A stretch of DNA of 64,000 bases, taken from contig OV121081.1 of NCBI GenBank assembly GCA_921293015.1, positions 62,017,022 to 62,081,021 of the forward strand. Reading direction: 5' to 3'. Made by a program: the position numbers and the translations under genes. The DNA is from Phorcus lineatus. Its lineage: Eukaryota > Mollusca > Gastropoda > Trochida > Trochidae. Shown in pieces: positions 1 to 11,682 of the stretch. How positions within the stretch are numbered: position 1 is the stretch's first letter; every line of letters starts with the position of its first letter. Below the pieces are notes generated by a model that worked only from the letters and a program-made list of their open reading frames with translations, was not told the origin of the DNA and made no database searches.

Positions 1-204
1 AACAACAACACACAACTATAAGCAGTTAGGTCCATTACAACCAAAGTAGTCTGACAAACTTCTCAATGTGGCCAAAAAAAGGTACAATTATCATTTCAGA
101 AACTTTTTATTGAGTTTTCCACACTGCTATTTTCAACAATATTGTGGCCCCTGGTGCCATTTGCCTACTTGTTAAGCAAATATAAGGGGTAAGCGTTAAC
201 GTGG

Positions 205-1290
205 TATGTTCATTGGTGATACGTAATCTCATCAGTAGATAACAACTTGTGGAGTTGTCTTCATTAGCCTGTGCAAAACACAACCAATCTGGTTTACTAA
301 AAACATTTAGTTCATTTTGGGTTTCTTTATACAATTGAATATACGATATAAATACTAGAATTTGATGTTATATCCTCATTATGACATACACAGAAAAAAT
401 TCAACAAAGTTCTCTTTAGGTGATTGGTATTTGGATTAACCGCAAATATGAGCTGATTCGAAGAGTCTGACCTCTATATGTTAACATTGTGTTTGTTTCA
501 ATGGACGTTAAGGAAGCATTGTTGTGGCTATCTAATGGCCTAAATGACTCTTTGTTAATAGCATATTACTTTTTTTAAGACAGTGTTTTGTCTTGATAAA
601 CGTATGGTTCATCTGTGAGCTTCCCCAATGACCAGGCCATATGCCTCCTTTTCAATTTCAGTTAGCTATTTAATCTTTTATCTTTTCTTCTTTTAAAAAA
701 CGTTTTTAGAAGCTTGTAACTGAAACAGAAGAACTGAACTGTTTTATCACAACACAACACGTCCTAAATCTCCATGTCGAGATAAGCATCACAGACCACA
801 CATTCAGGACAATTAAACTGAACCATGAAACTATCAGTACAGTTGTCTTGTCTCTTAATACAGCAAAAGTTCCTTCTAACTGGTTGATAACGGTGTATAT
901 TTCTACCATTTCATGATCTTCGGTTAGCTTGTAAAGTTAGCTAATGTGACATTGTTCTGAAAGAAACGTTGATATATTGATGCCCAATAACACTGATGAT
1001 TAATATAAAAAGGGAATAGAGATTTTTTGTCAGCCCTTTTCTTCCCTTCCGAACAGTGGTAAAGTATCACCTGCGAGTGGACACAGGCATTTGAAATGAC
1101 ATGTAGAGACATAAGGAAGACATCAAGAAGATAATCTTAAACAACATAGAGACTGCTGAGTACAGCAACGATAATACCTGGTCACACCTGTATTCTCACC
1201 TGAAGCTGTAACCTATAACAGATAAACCCTGCGGACTCTTAGCTTGACCTGCCTTCTTCATCTATTGTTTTAATCTAGGTCCATGGGTCG
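205..1290. repeat. copy A of a diverged segmental duplication
   Basis: Three blocks here recur in the same order at 5.4-8.2 kb. CTCATCAGTAGATAA is at 228 and again at 5410. CAGGCATTTGAAATGAC with a following AGGAAGA at about 1085 matches 7649. The stretch with GTTTTAATCTAGGT and GGGTC near 1267 matches 8190. Sequence between the blocks is too diverged to align by eye. No gene is visible in 1-1300. Confidence 0.5.
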
Positions 1291-1965
1291 TGTTTCTCTG
1301 AGGAAGGAGTTGGGTGTTTATAAAATCAATGTTATACTTATAGAGACCACATGTATTAAGTGCACACATGCTTCTTTACGTATGCTTATGCAATGCTTAT
1401 ACATGCAGGTTACAAGAAGGACAACCACAAAACCTTATAGGAGATGCATCTCCCCGCTTTTAAAAAAGATGCCTGCCGTCCAACTATAAGTCCATTTCAA
1501 GGTTCGTGCTGCAAATGGTACCAATATTATTGATTGACATATTGAAATATTTTCTTCATCACAATCAACGTATAAACCCGTATTATCCTCTTATTATCTG
1601 ACATCAAAGAACACGCCTACATTGGATACCTGAACGTGTCATTTCACTTTGTAGAATCAAGTATTAATGAAAATAACTCTTTAAATCTTTAGAATTTATG
1701 ATAAAATCCAGAAAGACTATGTGGTAGTATTTAGTTCATTCATATTTCATTTCAGAAATAATTGCTCGAGGTCAGTACTCAGGATAAGTGTTCCGGTATG
1801 GAGAGGTCAACCACGTCCACTTGTAAGTAACCTTTATCTTACGAGGTTTTACTTATCAACTTGACCACAACTTAGGGACTTGAAGTAGTTGATGATTTGT
1901 TGACCTCTTCTTGGCATTCAAACTTATGATCACTTACTAATATATAGCTTCTGACTGAATAATTT
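1291..1965. other. no recognisable feature
   Basis: AT-rich DNA between the copy A blocks and the truncated LINE. Open frames are short and lack family motifs. Confidence 0.6.
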
Positions 1966-2537
1966 TTTCTTGATGCAAAGGCTATGCATAAAGACGCTGC
2001 CCGTCTCACCTTCAGATCATCTAAACGTGAACACATCACCCCTAAACTCCGCACACTTCACTGGCTGCCCATATCAACAAGAATTGAGTACAAGATTGCA
2101 ACAGTTTCAAATTCGTACTTCAACAACACTGCACCAAAATATATCTCAGACATGATCCAGCTATATACTCCACACAGAAATCTCCGTTCCTCAGACCAAC
2201 GTCTTCTCTCAACCCCCAAAGTGAAAACAAAGTCCTACGGTGAACGTTCATTCAAATATCAAGGACCTCTCATATGGAACCAACTGCCTTCATATCTTAG
2301 ACAACCACTGACTAAAGCTTCCTTCAAAACATCTCTTAAAACATTCCTTTTTCAGCGAACCTTCAACGACACCTAGAACCAAACTTATCTCTCTATATCC
2401 TCTGCACTATCACTTTCTCTTGCAATATCTCGTCTTTGTTATGTGTTTGTATTCATGTTTGTGTATGTACTCCCTATTCATTTTCATATGTTAAGCGCCT
2501 AGTGCTCAAATTACGAGGTCAGGCGCTATATAAATAT

Positions 2538-2571
<34 letters not shown>
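1966..2571 (+). mobile_element. 5'-truncated CR1/L2-type LINE, 3' end
   Basis: The + strand frame from about 1969 to 2376 encodes the C-terminal tail of a non-LTR retrotransposon ORF2. It shows AARLTF, then HITPKLRTLHWLPI, APKYISDMI, RNLRSSDQRLL, KSYGERSF, GPLIWNQLP and a closing FKTSLKTFLF. This region lies after the reverse transcriptase core in CR1/L2-like elements. A short 3' UTR follows with the stem-forming tail around AAGCGCCTAGTGCTCAAATT and GGCGCTATATAAAT, ending in an (ATT)n tract at about 2538-2571, which is diagnostic of this superfamily. The frame is open for about 136 codons, so the insertion is fairly young relative to the Tc1 next to it. Reverse transcriptase and endonuclease parts are absent, as usual for 5'-truncated copies. 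I could not identify a target site duplication. Confidence 0.88.
2538..2571 (+). repeat. (ATT)n tail of the LINE
   Basis: About ten copies of ATT directly follow the conserved 3' end of the LINE. CR1/L2-type elements end in short microsatellite-like tails made during target-primed reverse transcription. Confidence 0.85.
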
Positions 2572-2778
2572 CAAATACATATATGCATTCAGAATACAAT
2601 AGTTATATAAATACAATAACAAAATAATTATACCCACCCCCTCTAACCTTCATCATCTGTATCTTATACATGCTAGATGTCCTCTTTGCCTCACCTCGTT
2701 CTTCAACGCTTCAACATTGAAATTTAAACCTAGCGAAACCTTAAATAAACTATTTCACGTAGATGACATGATGATACC

Positions 2779-2805
2779 TACAATATTGCAACAAACTTGC
2801 TGGCG
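2779..2805 (+). repeat. Tc1 left terminal inverted repeat
   Basis: TACAATATTGCAACAAACTT followed by GCTGGCG. Its reverse complement matches 3967-3996 at most positions, with a few substitutions and a 1-2 base gap. A TA at the outer edge fits the family's target site. Confidence 0.75.
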
Positions 2806-3966
2806 TCTAGTTCTTGAAAAATAGAACGCTTGCTTGTGAAAGACAGTCACCTACGTGTAACATTAGCATGTGAAATTTGTTTTGATGACAGTTTAGTCGC
2901 CCTTTTTATATAACGAATTTATGACGACATCGGTTATGTTTACATCGGTCGCGTAACTAGCAGACGACATGGCTCGTAGCGCAACGGAATTGTCAGGAGA
3001 GTAAAAGACTTGCATAATACGGGTTGAAAATAGTACAATTGAAGAATAGTTAGCACTTCAAAGATCTGGTGTTGGAAAAGTTTGCAAGAAATTTTCTTAC
3101 GGCGAAAACAAAAAACTGACATCGAGGTGGTCGGCCTCTTTTGGTTGGGCCACGGGGAGATCGGAGATTGTCACGCGTGGTTCGTGAGAACAGGTGACGT
3201 TCCCTTTCTGATATTTACGATTATTTTAACTCTCAACATCATGTTCGAGTTTCCAAATGGACTATACTGAGACATTTACGTCGTGTTGGTATTAAAAATT
3301 GAACGATAATGAAGGATATCGCTATTTAATAAGTCCATCGCCATTTACATGGATGGCGACTTGGTAGGCGGAATAAAGTGTTATCCATTGATAAAACCAA
3401 ATTTGTATTGGGGAAAAAGCCGTTTCAGTAAGGAGAAAAGTCGACGAATAATAGAGACCAGAATGTGTACATGTGAACGAACTGAAACGTCCTGTCGAGA
3501 CGATTGTCATGTTTTGGTAGGTGTGTTATCTACAATCGGTGTAGGTATTGGTTCTAAATATTAACAAATTTGTGGCCTATTGGAGCCAAAGATTTTGGAA
3601 ATGAGCCCTAGATATTTCCCGATACACCGTTCTCGGGAGACCACTTATGATAATAATATTCCCTTAATGGACTGGCCTGCGCAATCACCGGAAATCAATA
3701 CCATGGATATTGTTTGAGGTGTAAAAATTAAAGTTCAGAAGGACTGTAAAAACGTAAACTCTCACGAAGATGTGATAGCCGCTGCTCTAGTCCATCCTAC
3801 CGCAAGACTATGTTCGCAGTTTATAACTTCCGAAAGGAATACGAAGAATCATTATCAAGAAGGTTTATATCATCAAATGTTGACATATTTGGTAGATGAA
3901 TCATGATCTATTCATTCAGCTTGTAGAATGTTATTTGATCTGGGTGCTTTTGATCCCACACTGGTG

Positions 3967-3996
3967 GCGTCAGACATGTTTGTTGCAATTCTATTG
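3967..3996 (-). repeat. Tc1 right terminal inverted repeat
   Basis: GCGTCAGACATGTTTGTTGC followed by AATTCTATTG. This is the inverted partner of the left end and places the right boundary about 120 bases beyond the end of the transposase reading region. Confidence 0.75.
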
Positions 3997-5399
3997 ACAC
4001 GTCACTGTTCACAACACAATATAGGACGGTAGGGTCTATATGCTATCCTTTCGACACCTGCAACACATTCGCACCCACACCTTGGCTTTTTCGCATCTGT
4101 TACGACTTACCCCAAAGTGTCACGAGGTAATACTATTTTCCTGAACACTAATTTCTTGGTCAAGATCAAACTGCTTACTGCAAAGGTACACTTATCCCTA
4201 AACGTGTGACATTTGGCTTCAGCTTTCTTCTTGATGATTGACAGGGCATCAAAGCAAAGGTTTTTGTTTTGTTCGTCAGGAAATTAACTCTTGGTTGACA
4301 CAACAACTAGTTGGATAACTAATAATATTTGACAAATGCCATCTTATTGTTTTCGATATCATTGTTACTGTAATCAGTTTGTCAAACTCTTGTCTGTGTG
4401 CAAGATCAGCGAATACACTTCAAATAAGTTTATATTACGCAACACAAACAAGCTGAATACTTCCATTTGAAAGACTCTCCAAAATCCTATTTTAGTCATT
4501 GGTAATTTTTAACAAAGCCTAATATTGTAAAAAGATATATATTGTATTGTACTTGAGTATTTGCACCTAATTTGACACCATAAGAGTCAAGAGAATAGAA
4601 AGTTATAGCGTTTCAAGATGAATAAATGGTATTGACAACAAAATCGTGAAGGGATTCATTGAAAGCAAAACTTTTGCATTCATTATGAACATGCTCATTT
4701 CATTAAAGTATATCACTCACTTGCAAAACAGCAAAGAATCAGATCAGCCATTTTTGTAGTTATCCTTATTAGCGTTCTTTTCCTTTAAAAATGTTATTCT
4801 ATCTCACAAGTTTATTTATTTTGAAAAGCATGTTTATCAAAGGATAACTCTTTACTTTTTCATATCTAACATTTGACAACCATGAACAGATCATTTTAAC
4901 TTTGTTCTAAAGCCTTCTCGCTCTAAGGAATGATCAAAACAAACGTACATGTATGATAAACAAACGTATATTCCTTACCTGTTTTTCGATTAAAGGAAAC
5001 TGTCTCTAAGATAATTTTATCAAGTTCATTCACTCAGTAGAGAGATAATTCACTCCACAGCTGTTTACTATGTTTACGAGGAATCTACTGATGTTAAGGT
5101 CACGAGATGCCAAAACTAGAAGAATCATTATAAAAGTTGTAAAGATGGAAGCGTAATCGCCGTTAACGATACCATGACACATTCAAAAGAATAGACATCA
5201 TCATTTTGCGGTTCTTCCTATTGGCGTAATTCCTTCAGATCTTTCAAATGTGTTTTCGTAATTTACTACAAAAACATGTTTACAACTGCACATTTTTATT
5301 TCTTAGAATCAGCAGTCGGTCACGTTGTGCGTAGTTGGTAATCAGTGACGTCACAGACGTAGATAAGATAGAGGTTGAAGGTGACTGGTGTGTTGTTCA
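3997..5399. other. no recognisable feature
   Basis: AT-rich sequence between the Tc1 remnant and the second segmental copy. I see no open frame with conserved motifs, no RNA gene and no clear repeat. Confidence 0.6.
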
Positions 5400-8230
5400 A
5401 CAAGGTAAACTCATCAGTAGATAAGAACTCCTGGAGATGTATGATGTATCTCGTGTATGATTCTCTTATCATCTGGAACACAACGTCAATTGTAACTTCA
5501 TACCAGCTATAGAAGAGAAGAGCTATCTTTCTACAATAGTCCGGAACGTCAGTAGATGATTTATGCTCTTGTAGGGTTCATCTTAATGGCTCTTTCTGTA
5601 TTCAGTGCTTTTCTTAAATGCATCTTACTTTCACATTTGATATTAAAAGATGGGCACACAGGGAGATGAAGATGCTTGAAATATTTTTGGGGATTATTCA
5701 CATGATGAAATTATTTACTTTCATGTCAAAATATGAATACCTGTATAATTTAAAAAAAAAAATTCTTGCTCTTATAATATAAAAGGAGATCGAGTAAATA
5801 AATACATGATTAATATTGTGTTATTATTATCTTTCATTTTACAAATCTACGTTATATAACATAACTATATACTTATCTGTCTAGTGTCTGTAATTGTGTC
5901 TTCATTATGTTTACCTGTTATCTTTGCTATTTATTGATGGATGTCCCTTCTCCATCGTGGTATTCCCTACATTCCACCTGATTGGGAAGCAAACATTCTG
6001 AAACATCAAGAAATCACCCTCTCCTCGTATTTGCCACATCCAAATGACGTTAAAGTCTAAGGTAGAGTATTTTTTTTACAAAACTTTCTAACAGTTATTT
6101 TGGAAACACCAAGACCAAGAGGAGGAATGCTTAAAATAAACTATTAGTATACTGTTGACACATTTCCAATGGCAATTTAAAACGTTTCCGGTGTCTTAGC
6201 TTTGTTCTAATATTGTAGCATTTCATAAACTTCTCTGGGGACTTTTATTATGTGATTAGCATTCGCTTGTGATTTAAAACGGTAGCAAGAACATTTAATT
6301 CAGTCAGTAAGGAGTAATCAATTTATCCAGATATCTACGTCCTATTCCAACTCTAGTGACGACATTGCATGATTTCTTTTAACACAAAACTGATAGATAA
6401 CATGCAGTGTTAATACATTATAACACTAGCCACAACCAGAAAAGAGGAGTTTTATTAATCCAAAATTAACGATGAATGATTTGAAAACTTATTTTCCAAA
6501 TTTTAAAATTTAAAGAGAGTGGTAAACTAAAAGGAAATATTATACATTCCTGTTAAAGGGACAGTGTTTTGCGAAATATTCATGTTACATATCATCCACA
6601 CATACGTTTGTCACTATTTCACACTCTTTCTAAGTAGCCTTATTTTACATTGCTTTATTGCAGTTGCAATATCCATCAACAGAACAAATAGTTTCCATTT
6701 GAAATAGAGATACATATTCTCTTCTGACTAAACACCAATGCTCTTTAATACCAAAATACTTCTGAACCCTACTATGAAACACTGTTTTTCATAGCAGGAA
6801 AACACATTGCCCTTGTAAACACGGATGTCTTAACACACCAGGGATAAATATCCTGAACACTTTCTCATCGCTTTTAGTACCTGGTAATTGCCCTTTACCC
6901 TTTGCTGCCCTATAGTACAGTGTTACATTATCTCCTGGGAATGAGCTCAGGTACTAGAAGTGACCAGACCAGACACCAGCAAGATACGTCTTAATCCGGT
7001 GAAGATTGCAAACACCTGACAGCCCAGCAGTGAGACTACCTGGTCTTTTGCTCAACTGACCAGGTATTTCACAAGGTCCCGTATTCTTACCTTCATCGTT
7101 CCATCTGAATACAGTTTAAGAGGTTTTCAGTCTTGTCGTGATGTGTTTATATAGAATGTAGGTGGACTAGGAGGTTGCTGTTTTCAAAGTAATGTGACAC
7201 TGATATCCATCATTCGTACAGTATGTACCGTAATACAGAATCTAACTCATAAAGTATGCCTAAACTATGTTAATCTTGTTTCAAAGTTATTATGGGAGAA
7301 CAACAGTTTGCTTAAGTCACCAATTTAAGTTTTTTGCAAGTCTTTGCAGTTTTTAAACACACATTAAAAAATATTATTTTTGGTTTCTCTAAAAACACTC
7401 AGCGGTTTCCATCTCCTGTAAACGTGTAATGGTAGCTAATCAGAAGTTGTCCTAAGATAACCTCTGATCTGGGACTCGCCCCAAGCCCACCATGACCAGC
7501 AGAAAAAACACATGGCCTTTCCTAAACGGATGTTTCAAAACAACGGAGATAACACCTTTAACACTTTCCTGGCACTTTAATTGTGAATGAATCTGGTCTT
7601 TTCTGCCCAGTTGAAAAAGTGTTTCATTATCTCCTGGGGTTGATTTCAGGCATCTGAAATGACCACACCAGACATCAGGAAGATAGTCTTAAAGTGACAG
7701 TTCCATTGGCTTCGAGGGAGGTCCATCTTCCTTTTCTTATGCCGTACGTGTACAAATACTCAAAACATTATCTTACCAAATACTTAGCAATTTTATGAAA
7801 AAATATGTAAAGTATGAATATAATTCATATTTAACCATTCAACAATGCCGCTTGTCTTCTCATTATGTGTTTTAAAAGAACGAGGGCTATTTGTGAAATT
7901 TATCAAACATCAAGCAACCAAAGCATTGCCCTCAGCTAAATTTAAATAGGGAGGATTATGTAATACACATGTAATAAAAACGTGTACAAACAGAAATGTC
8001 ACCTCGAATTTATTATCCACACAGAATACCCGGAAAGAACAGTCCCTTTAACACTAAGAGTCTTCCAAATATGTATACAGCACAACAATGATAATCTGAA
8101 AATTTAGCTAAATTCACAAGGTATTTCAATTATATTTTCATATTCTCAGAAGTAATAATAGGTATGCACATCACTCGCTTTTACCTGTCGTTTTAATCCA
8201 GGTTCGCGGGTCCTCTATGTATTAAGAAGG
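5400..8230. repeat. copy B of the diverged segmental duplication, with an internal repeat
   Basis: This region contains the same ordered blocks as 0.2-1.3 kb, more widely spaced. It also repeats within itself. About 6800-6990 (ACACATTGCCCTTG, ATTATCTCCTGGGAATGA, AGTGACCAGACCAGACACCA) resembles about 7505-7685 (ACACATGGCCTTTCC, ATTATCTCCTGGGGTTGA, AATGACCACACCAGACATCA), a ~700 bp period. A perfect 8-base inverted pair ACCTGGTC/GACCAGGT lies near 7040-7068. No coding sequence is recognised. Confidence 0.55.
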
Positions 8231-10425
8231 TAAAATATGTTTTCGTAATAGTGCAATAATACTGCATTGGACAGAGTGATATTCATATGATTTTCAAATG
8301 TACATAAACACATTGTATCATTATATAAAACATGGCCCGATAGATATTTGGGTTTCCAAGAAGCTCTGCGGATTCAAATACGATGATGAAGCAGGAATGA
8401 TATCGACCGTCCTCTTTCCACTGCTCCTGTAGTTTTGGTAGGAGTGGCAGCAACCAGGTGGGCTCCTCTCGCGATATCAAGCGATTAGGGAAATATCCTG
8501 CAGATGTTGATGATGTCACTGCCACAGCTGCACCTTGGAAATGTGTTTTGAAATCCTCTCATAGCTCTCGGATAAAGTGATTAAAACCACTTACTATCAA
8601 CTGCACCCTAAAATCTGTTGTTTTGAATATCGTCAGATAACACTAAGGTTAAAACTAAAGATACCACTTGAGATAAAGCACACTTACCTCATGGGGCATT
8701 TACACAGAGGATTCAATTGACGAAGACACCGTGTGTCTTATCTTATAATGTTTTTATACCTGTTTTTTGCTGAATGATATGCAGGGATAGGTAATCTGGT
8801 GCTTTGAATACTTGGAACACAAAATACAAAAGAGATTTATGGTCAATAATATTTTACAAACATCATGAAATACTGATCTTTTATAGAATGAAATATAAGC
8901 ATACTTTAAAAAAATAATTATATTACTTTTCTATGGACCTGACTAGATTCATATTCGTAAGCATGATTACAAGTAATTCATTAAGATAATGATTATTTCA
9001 ATTTATAGGAGCACGTTATCGCAAAATAAATAAAACAACATTTGCTTGTGATGAGAAATAATGTTATTATCGATTTTGAATTTTGTTTATTCACATATTA
9101 ATGATTTCAGAATCAAAATTTACATTGGTAAGTAGTTATCAATGTACATGTATGCTGTCCTTTACCTACACAGTAAAACTCTATCATGTGCCAACCCGAA
9201 ACAGGTGTCTGAAACTATATTCTGAGGAATGATAAACCATCGTATTAAACAAATAGAACAAATAAGTTCTAAGTATCTTAAGAACTGTCCACTAAAAGTA
9301 GCAGGAACTCACCAAGGGGTTTGTTTAATGGTCGCATGTACAGGAGATCTTCATCTTTTGATTCAAACAGTGAAGGAAAGAAATAATTCACTTGGCATAT
9401 TTATCTCCTAAATGAAACATATATCAACTCCGCTATCAAGAAACGGACACTTAGAAACCTAATACTTGACCATAATCGAACCCCATGCAAATTTGTAATT
9501 AATTACGGAGATGAAACGTCGGGATGGGAGCACCGTATCGAGTTGGACCATTATACATGGGCGTGCACAGTATAGTGACCGGGTGCAATCTAGCCGGGAA
9601 CCTTAGACATCTAAATCCGTCGCCTAACAGCCTCTTTGACACTCGTGCGCTTGGCCTGACAGACGCTAAGCATCTTCAAACAATCAAACACCTTTACCTG
9701 ATAAGTTGATCTCACTTCAAAGAGGCCGCCAGAAGGGTCAGGTCTTGACCAGCACCTGGGTCAGGGATGGGGGTCAGATAACCAGGTAGAGCGGGATGGG
9801 ATATCCCTTTGCTTTGGTATCCGTGGACTTGTTAAACAGATATGTGTCGTAAAACATTCGAAGAGAATCCGTGAATTTGCTAAACATAAAATAGATTTAT
9901 TTTGAGTTATAGAGGTGTTATCAGGCAAATGGCAGTAGCACAAGCCTTCGTCAGTTGAATGGGTCCATTTCATTTCTACTTATCTCTAATTCCAAAAAAT
10001 GTTTACTGTTTCACTATCTTTTTACCCCTATTAAAAACTTTTAAATGAGGACATGGCACGATTACAGAGGATCTCAAACCCTTAGGTTGTTTTTGACTAA
10101 AACTGTCAATATGAATAGAGTAATGAGCTTCCTTACTCATCCGGCCTTGCATAATTTATCATCAAGAAGGTTGACCAACAACATTTATGTTCTCTATTGA
10201 GGTTTGCACAGCCAACACATTCCCATATTCCCATATGTATTATTACTCGACCGTGTATGATACTGCAGTGTAATATCTATACGGTGATATTAAACTTGTG
10301 TAATACCGCTGCACGTATGACGTTATAATATTGTGTGGTTGTGACGTCACAATGATAGCACCGCCGTCACAATGACGGCCAAGTCGCGGAAATGTTTTGT
10401 TCAGTACACTTTCGGCAATCAGGGT
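8231..10425. other. intergenic, no supported gene
   Basis: Two slightly GC-richer patches occur, at about 8350-8530 and 9510-9810. The first contains an 80-codon minus-strand frame (8283-8525) with no family resemblance and no splice-supported partner. The second is similarly unidentifiable. Either could be an old repeat or a regulatory patch. Confidence 0.5.
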
Positions 10426-10429
10426 CAAG

Positions 10430-10585
10430 TAATAAACAGAATACTTAACATCCTTCCATTTAATACTACTTTTATTAAACACGTTAATGATGTGGTATCA
10501 AACTCGCTTTCGCTCGTTTTATACTTTAACTCGTTTAATAAAAATAGTATTAAATGGAAGGTGGTTTAGTATCCTCTATTTATGA
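10430..10585. mobile_element. hairpin (foldback) MITE-like element
   Basis: A long inverted repeat. The arm at 10452-10480 (CCTTCCATTTAATACTACTT onward) is the reverse complement of 10533-10561 at 28 of 29 positions. Weaker complementarity extends inward to about 10487/10526 and outward to about 10432/10582. The central loop is only about 40 bases and includes CTCGCTTTCGCTCG. There is no coding capacity. The structure fits a foldback or MITE-type non-autonomous DNA element. The near-perfect arms imply recent origin or arm homogenisation. Family unassigned. Confidence 0.65.
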
Positions 10586-11430
10586 TCCACATTGAACATC
10601 CTTTTAATGAATATCAACCTGTAAAGACTTACATTTATTCATATGAGAAATGTATCAGGATATGAATATTTTTTTTCGTCTTCCGTGATGACGCCCTCGT
10701 ATTTTCTTCAATTGTAGTTTATGTAAATTATATGCACCTTCCCACTTGAAACGTTTCTCGCACGAGGAGAGTTTCCGTTGAAAAAAGCCCTCAACCTCCT
10801 CGATTTTCCATCTTACATTCTTTAGCAGGAATCTAAGATATCGTTATCCCTCCATCAGGTACCACACACTTGGCGGAATTGACCCCATCTCCACTGACGA
10901 GTGGAATATACGTTTGAGATTGGATGTCCAAAGTGAAAAGAACGTTGCCCTGTGTCAACAGTAAGAAAGGAAGATGTCAAAGGACAAACAAACATGGCGG
11001 CACTCAAGCGGCCTCGCTTTCACATCTTTAACGCTAATGACGTGAAATCTCGCACCTCACCCAACACTTCACGTCCGATAAGTGTTGATTGTTGACATAC
11101 ACCAGTATTTATAAGCTCTTAGTGCTAAATCAGGTTTTATATAACAACACTCATATCTTATAGAGATCGTGACAATACGTGATATTGTTATTGTTTTGGT
11201 GAAGGCCAACGCTTGATGGTGATAGGTAAGGGGACGTTTGTTTGTTGCATTAATAGCCTATTGAAATAGAAAGCACGAAAAGAGAACAAAATCATATAAT
11301 GTCAAAGAGCAATTTCTTTCTTTTCATGTTTCTTAACCTTGCAAAGCAATTCACTTTCACTTAATCCATTGTTATAAATTAGTTGAAAAGTAAGAAGCAA
11401 CTGCTGTTTTATATGCAAGTTGACGATGGC
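10586..11430. other. intergenic; isolated ATGGCGGC start-like site
   Basis: A short patch with more CpG surrounds an ATG at 10994 in strong context (AACATGGCGG), opening 33 codons to a TGA ending at 11095. No downstream splice donor of good quality is seen within the frame, so it is not called as a gene. Otherwise nothing is recognised. Confidence 0.4.
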
Positions 11431-11438
11431 GATTTTAC

Positions 11439-11584
11439 GTCGCTCTCTGTCTATTTGTCTGTCCCTGTCTCTCTGTTTGTCTGTCTATTTCTCTGTCTTT
11501 CTCCTCTCTGTGTCTCTCTCTGTTTTTCTGTCTGTCTGTCTCTGTCTCTGTGTCTCTCTGTGTGTGTCTCTCTCTGTCTCTGTC

Positions 11585-11679
<95 letters not shown>
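11439..11679. repeat. (CTGT)n/(CT)n microsatellite
   Basis: Low-complexity pyrimidine-rich array. Imperfect CTCTGT repeats from about 11439 pass into clean (CTGT)n at about 11583-11627 and then pure (CT)n to 11679. Open frames across it on both strands are repeat artefacts. Confidence 0.95.

Positions 11680-11682
<3 letters not shown>

Larger units (their letters stand above)
2779..3996 (+). mobile_element. decayed Tc1-type DNA transposon
   Basis: A ~1.2 kb element bounded by imperfect inverted repeats (2779-2805 and 3967-3996). The transposase reads on the + strand from ATG 2969. MARS and ELSGE open the N-terminus, a helix-turn-helix region follows (GVGKVCKKF), then HRGGRP, RRLSRVVREN, LSDIYDYFNSQHHVRVSK and LRHLRRVGI, which is the Tc1 paired-like DNA-binding part. 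The catalytic part is recognisable as YRPECV-like and VMFW segments, then NNIPLMDWPAQSPEIN followed by TMD, where the family has NPIE or NPID. Several in-frame stops occur, the first catalytic Asp region reads as stop codons near 3390-3396, and at least one frameshift lies near 3565. The copy cannot encode a working transposase. Known: Tc1 elements move by cut and paste into TA. Confidence 0.9.

Noticed and set aside
8283-8525. 80-codon minus-strand frame near 8.4 kb
   Set aside because: Somewhat protein-like composition, but no family recognised and no supporting splice or promoter context.
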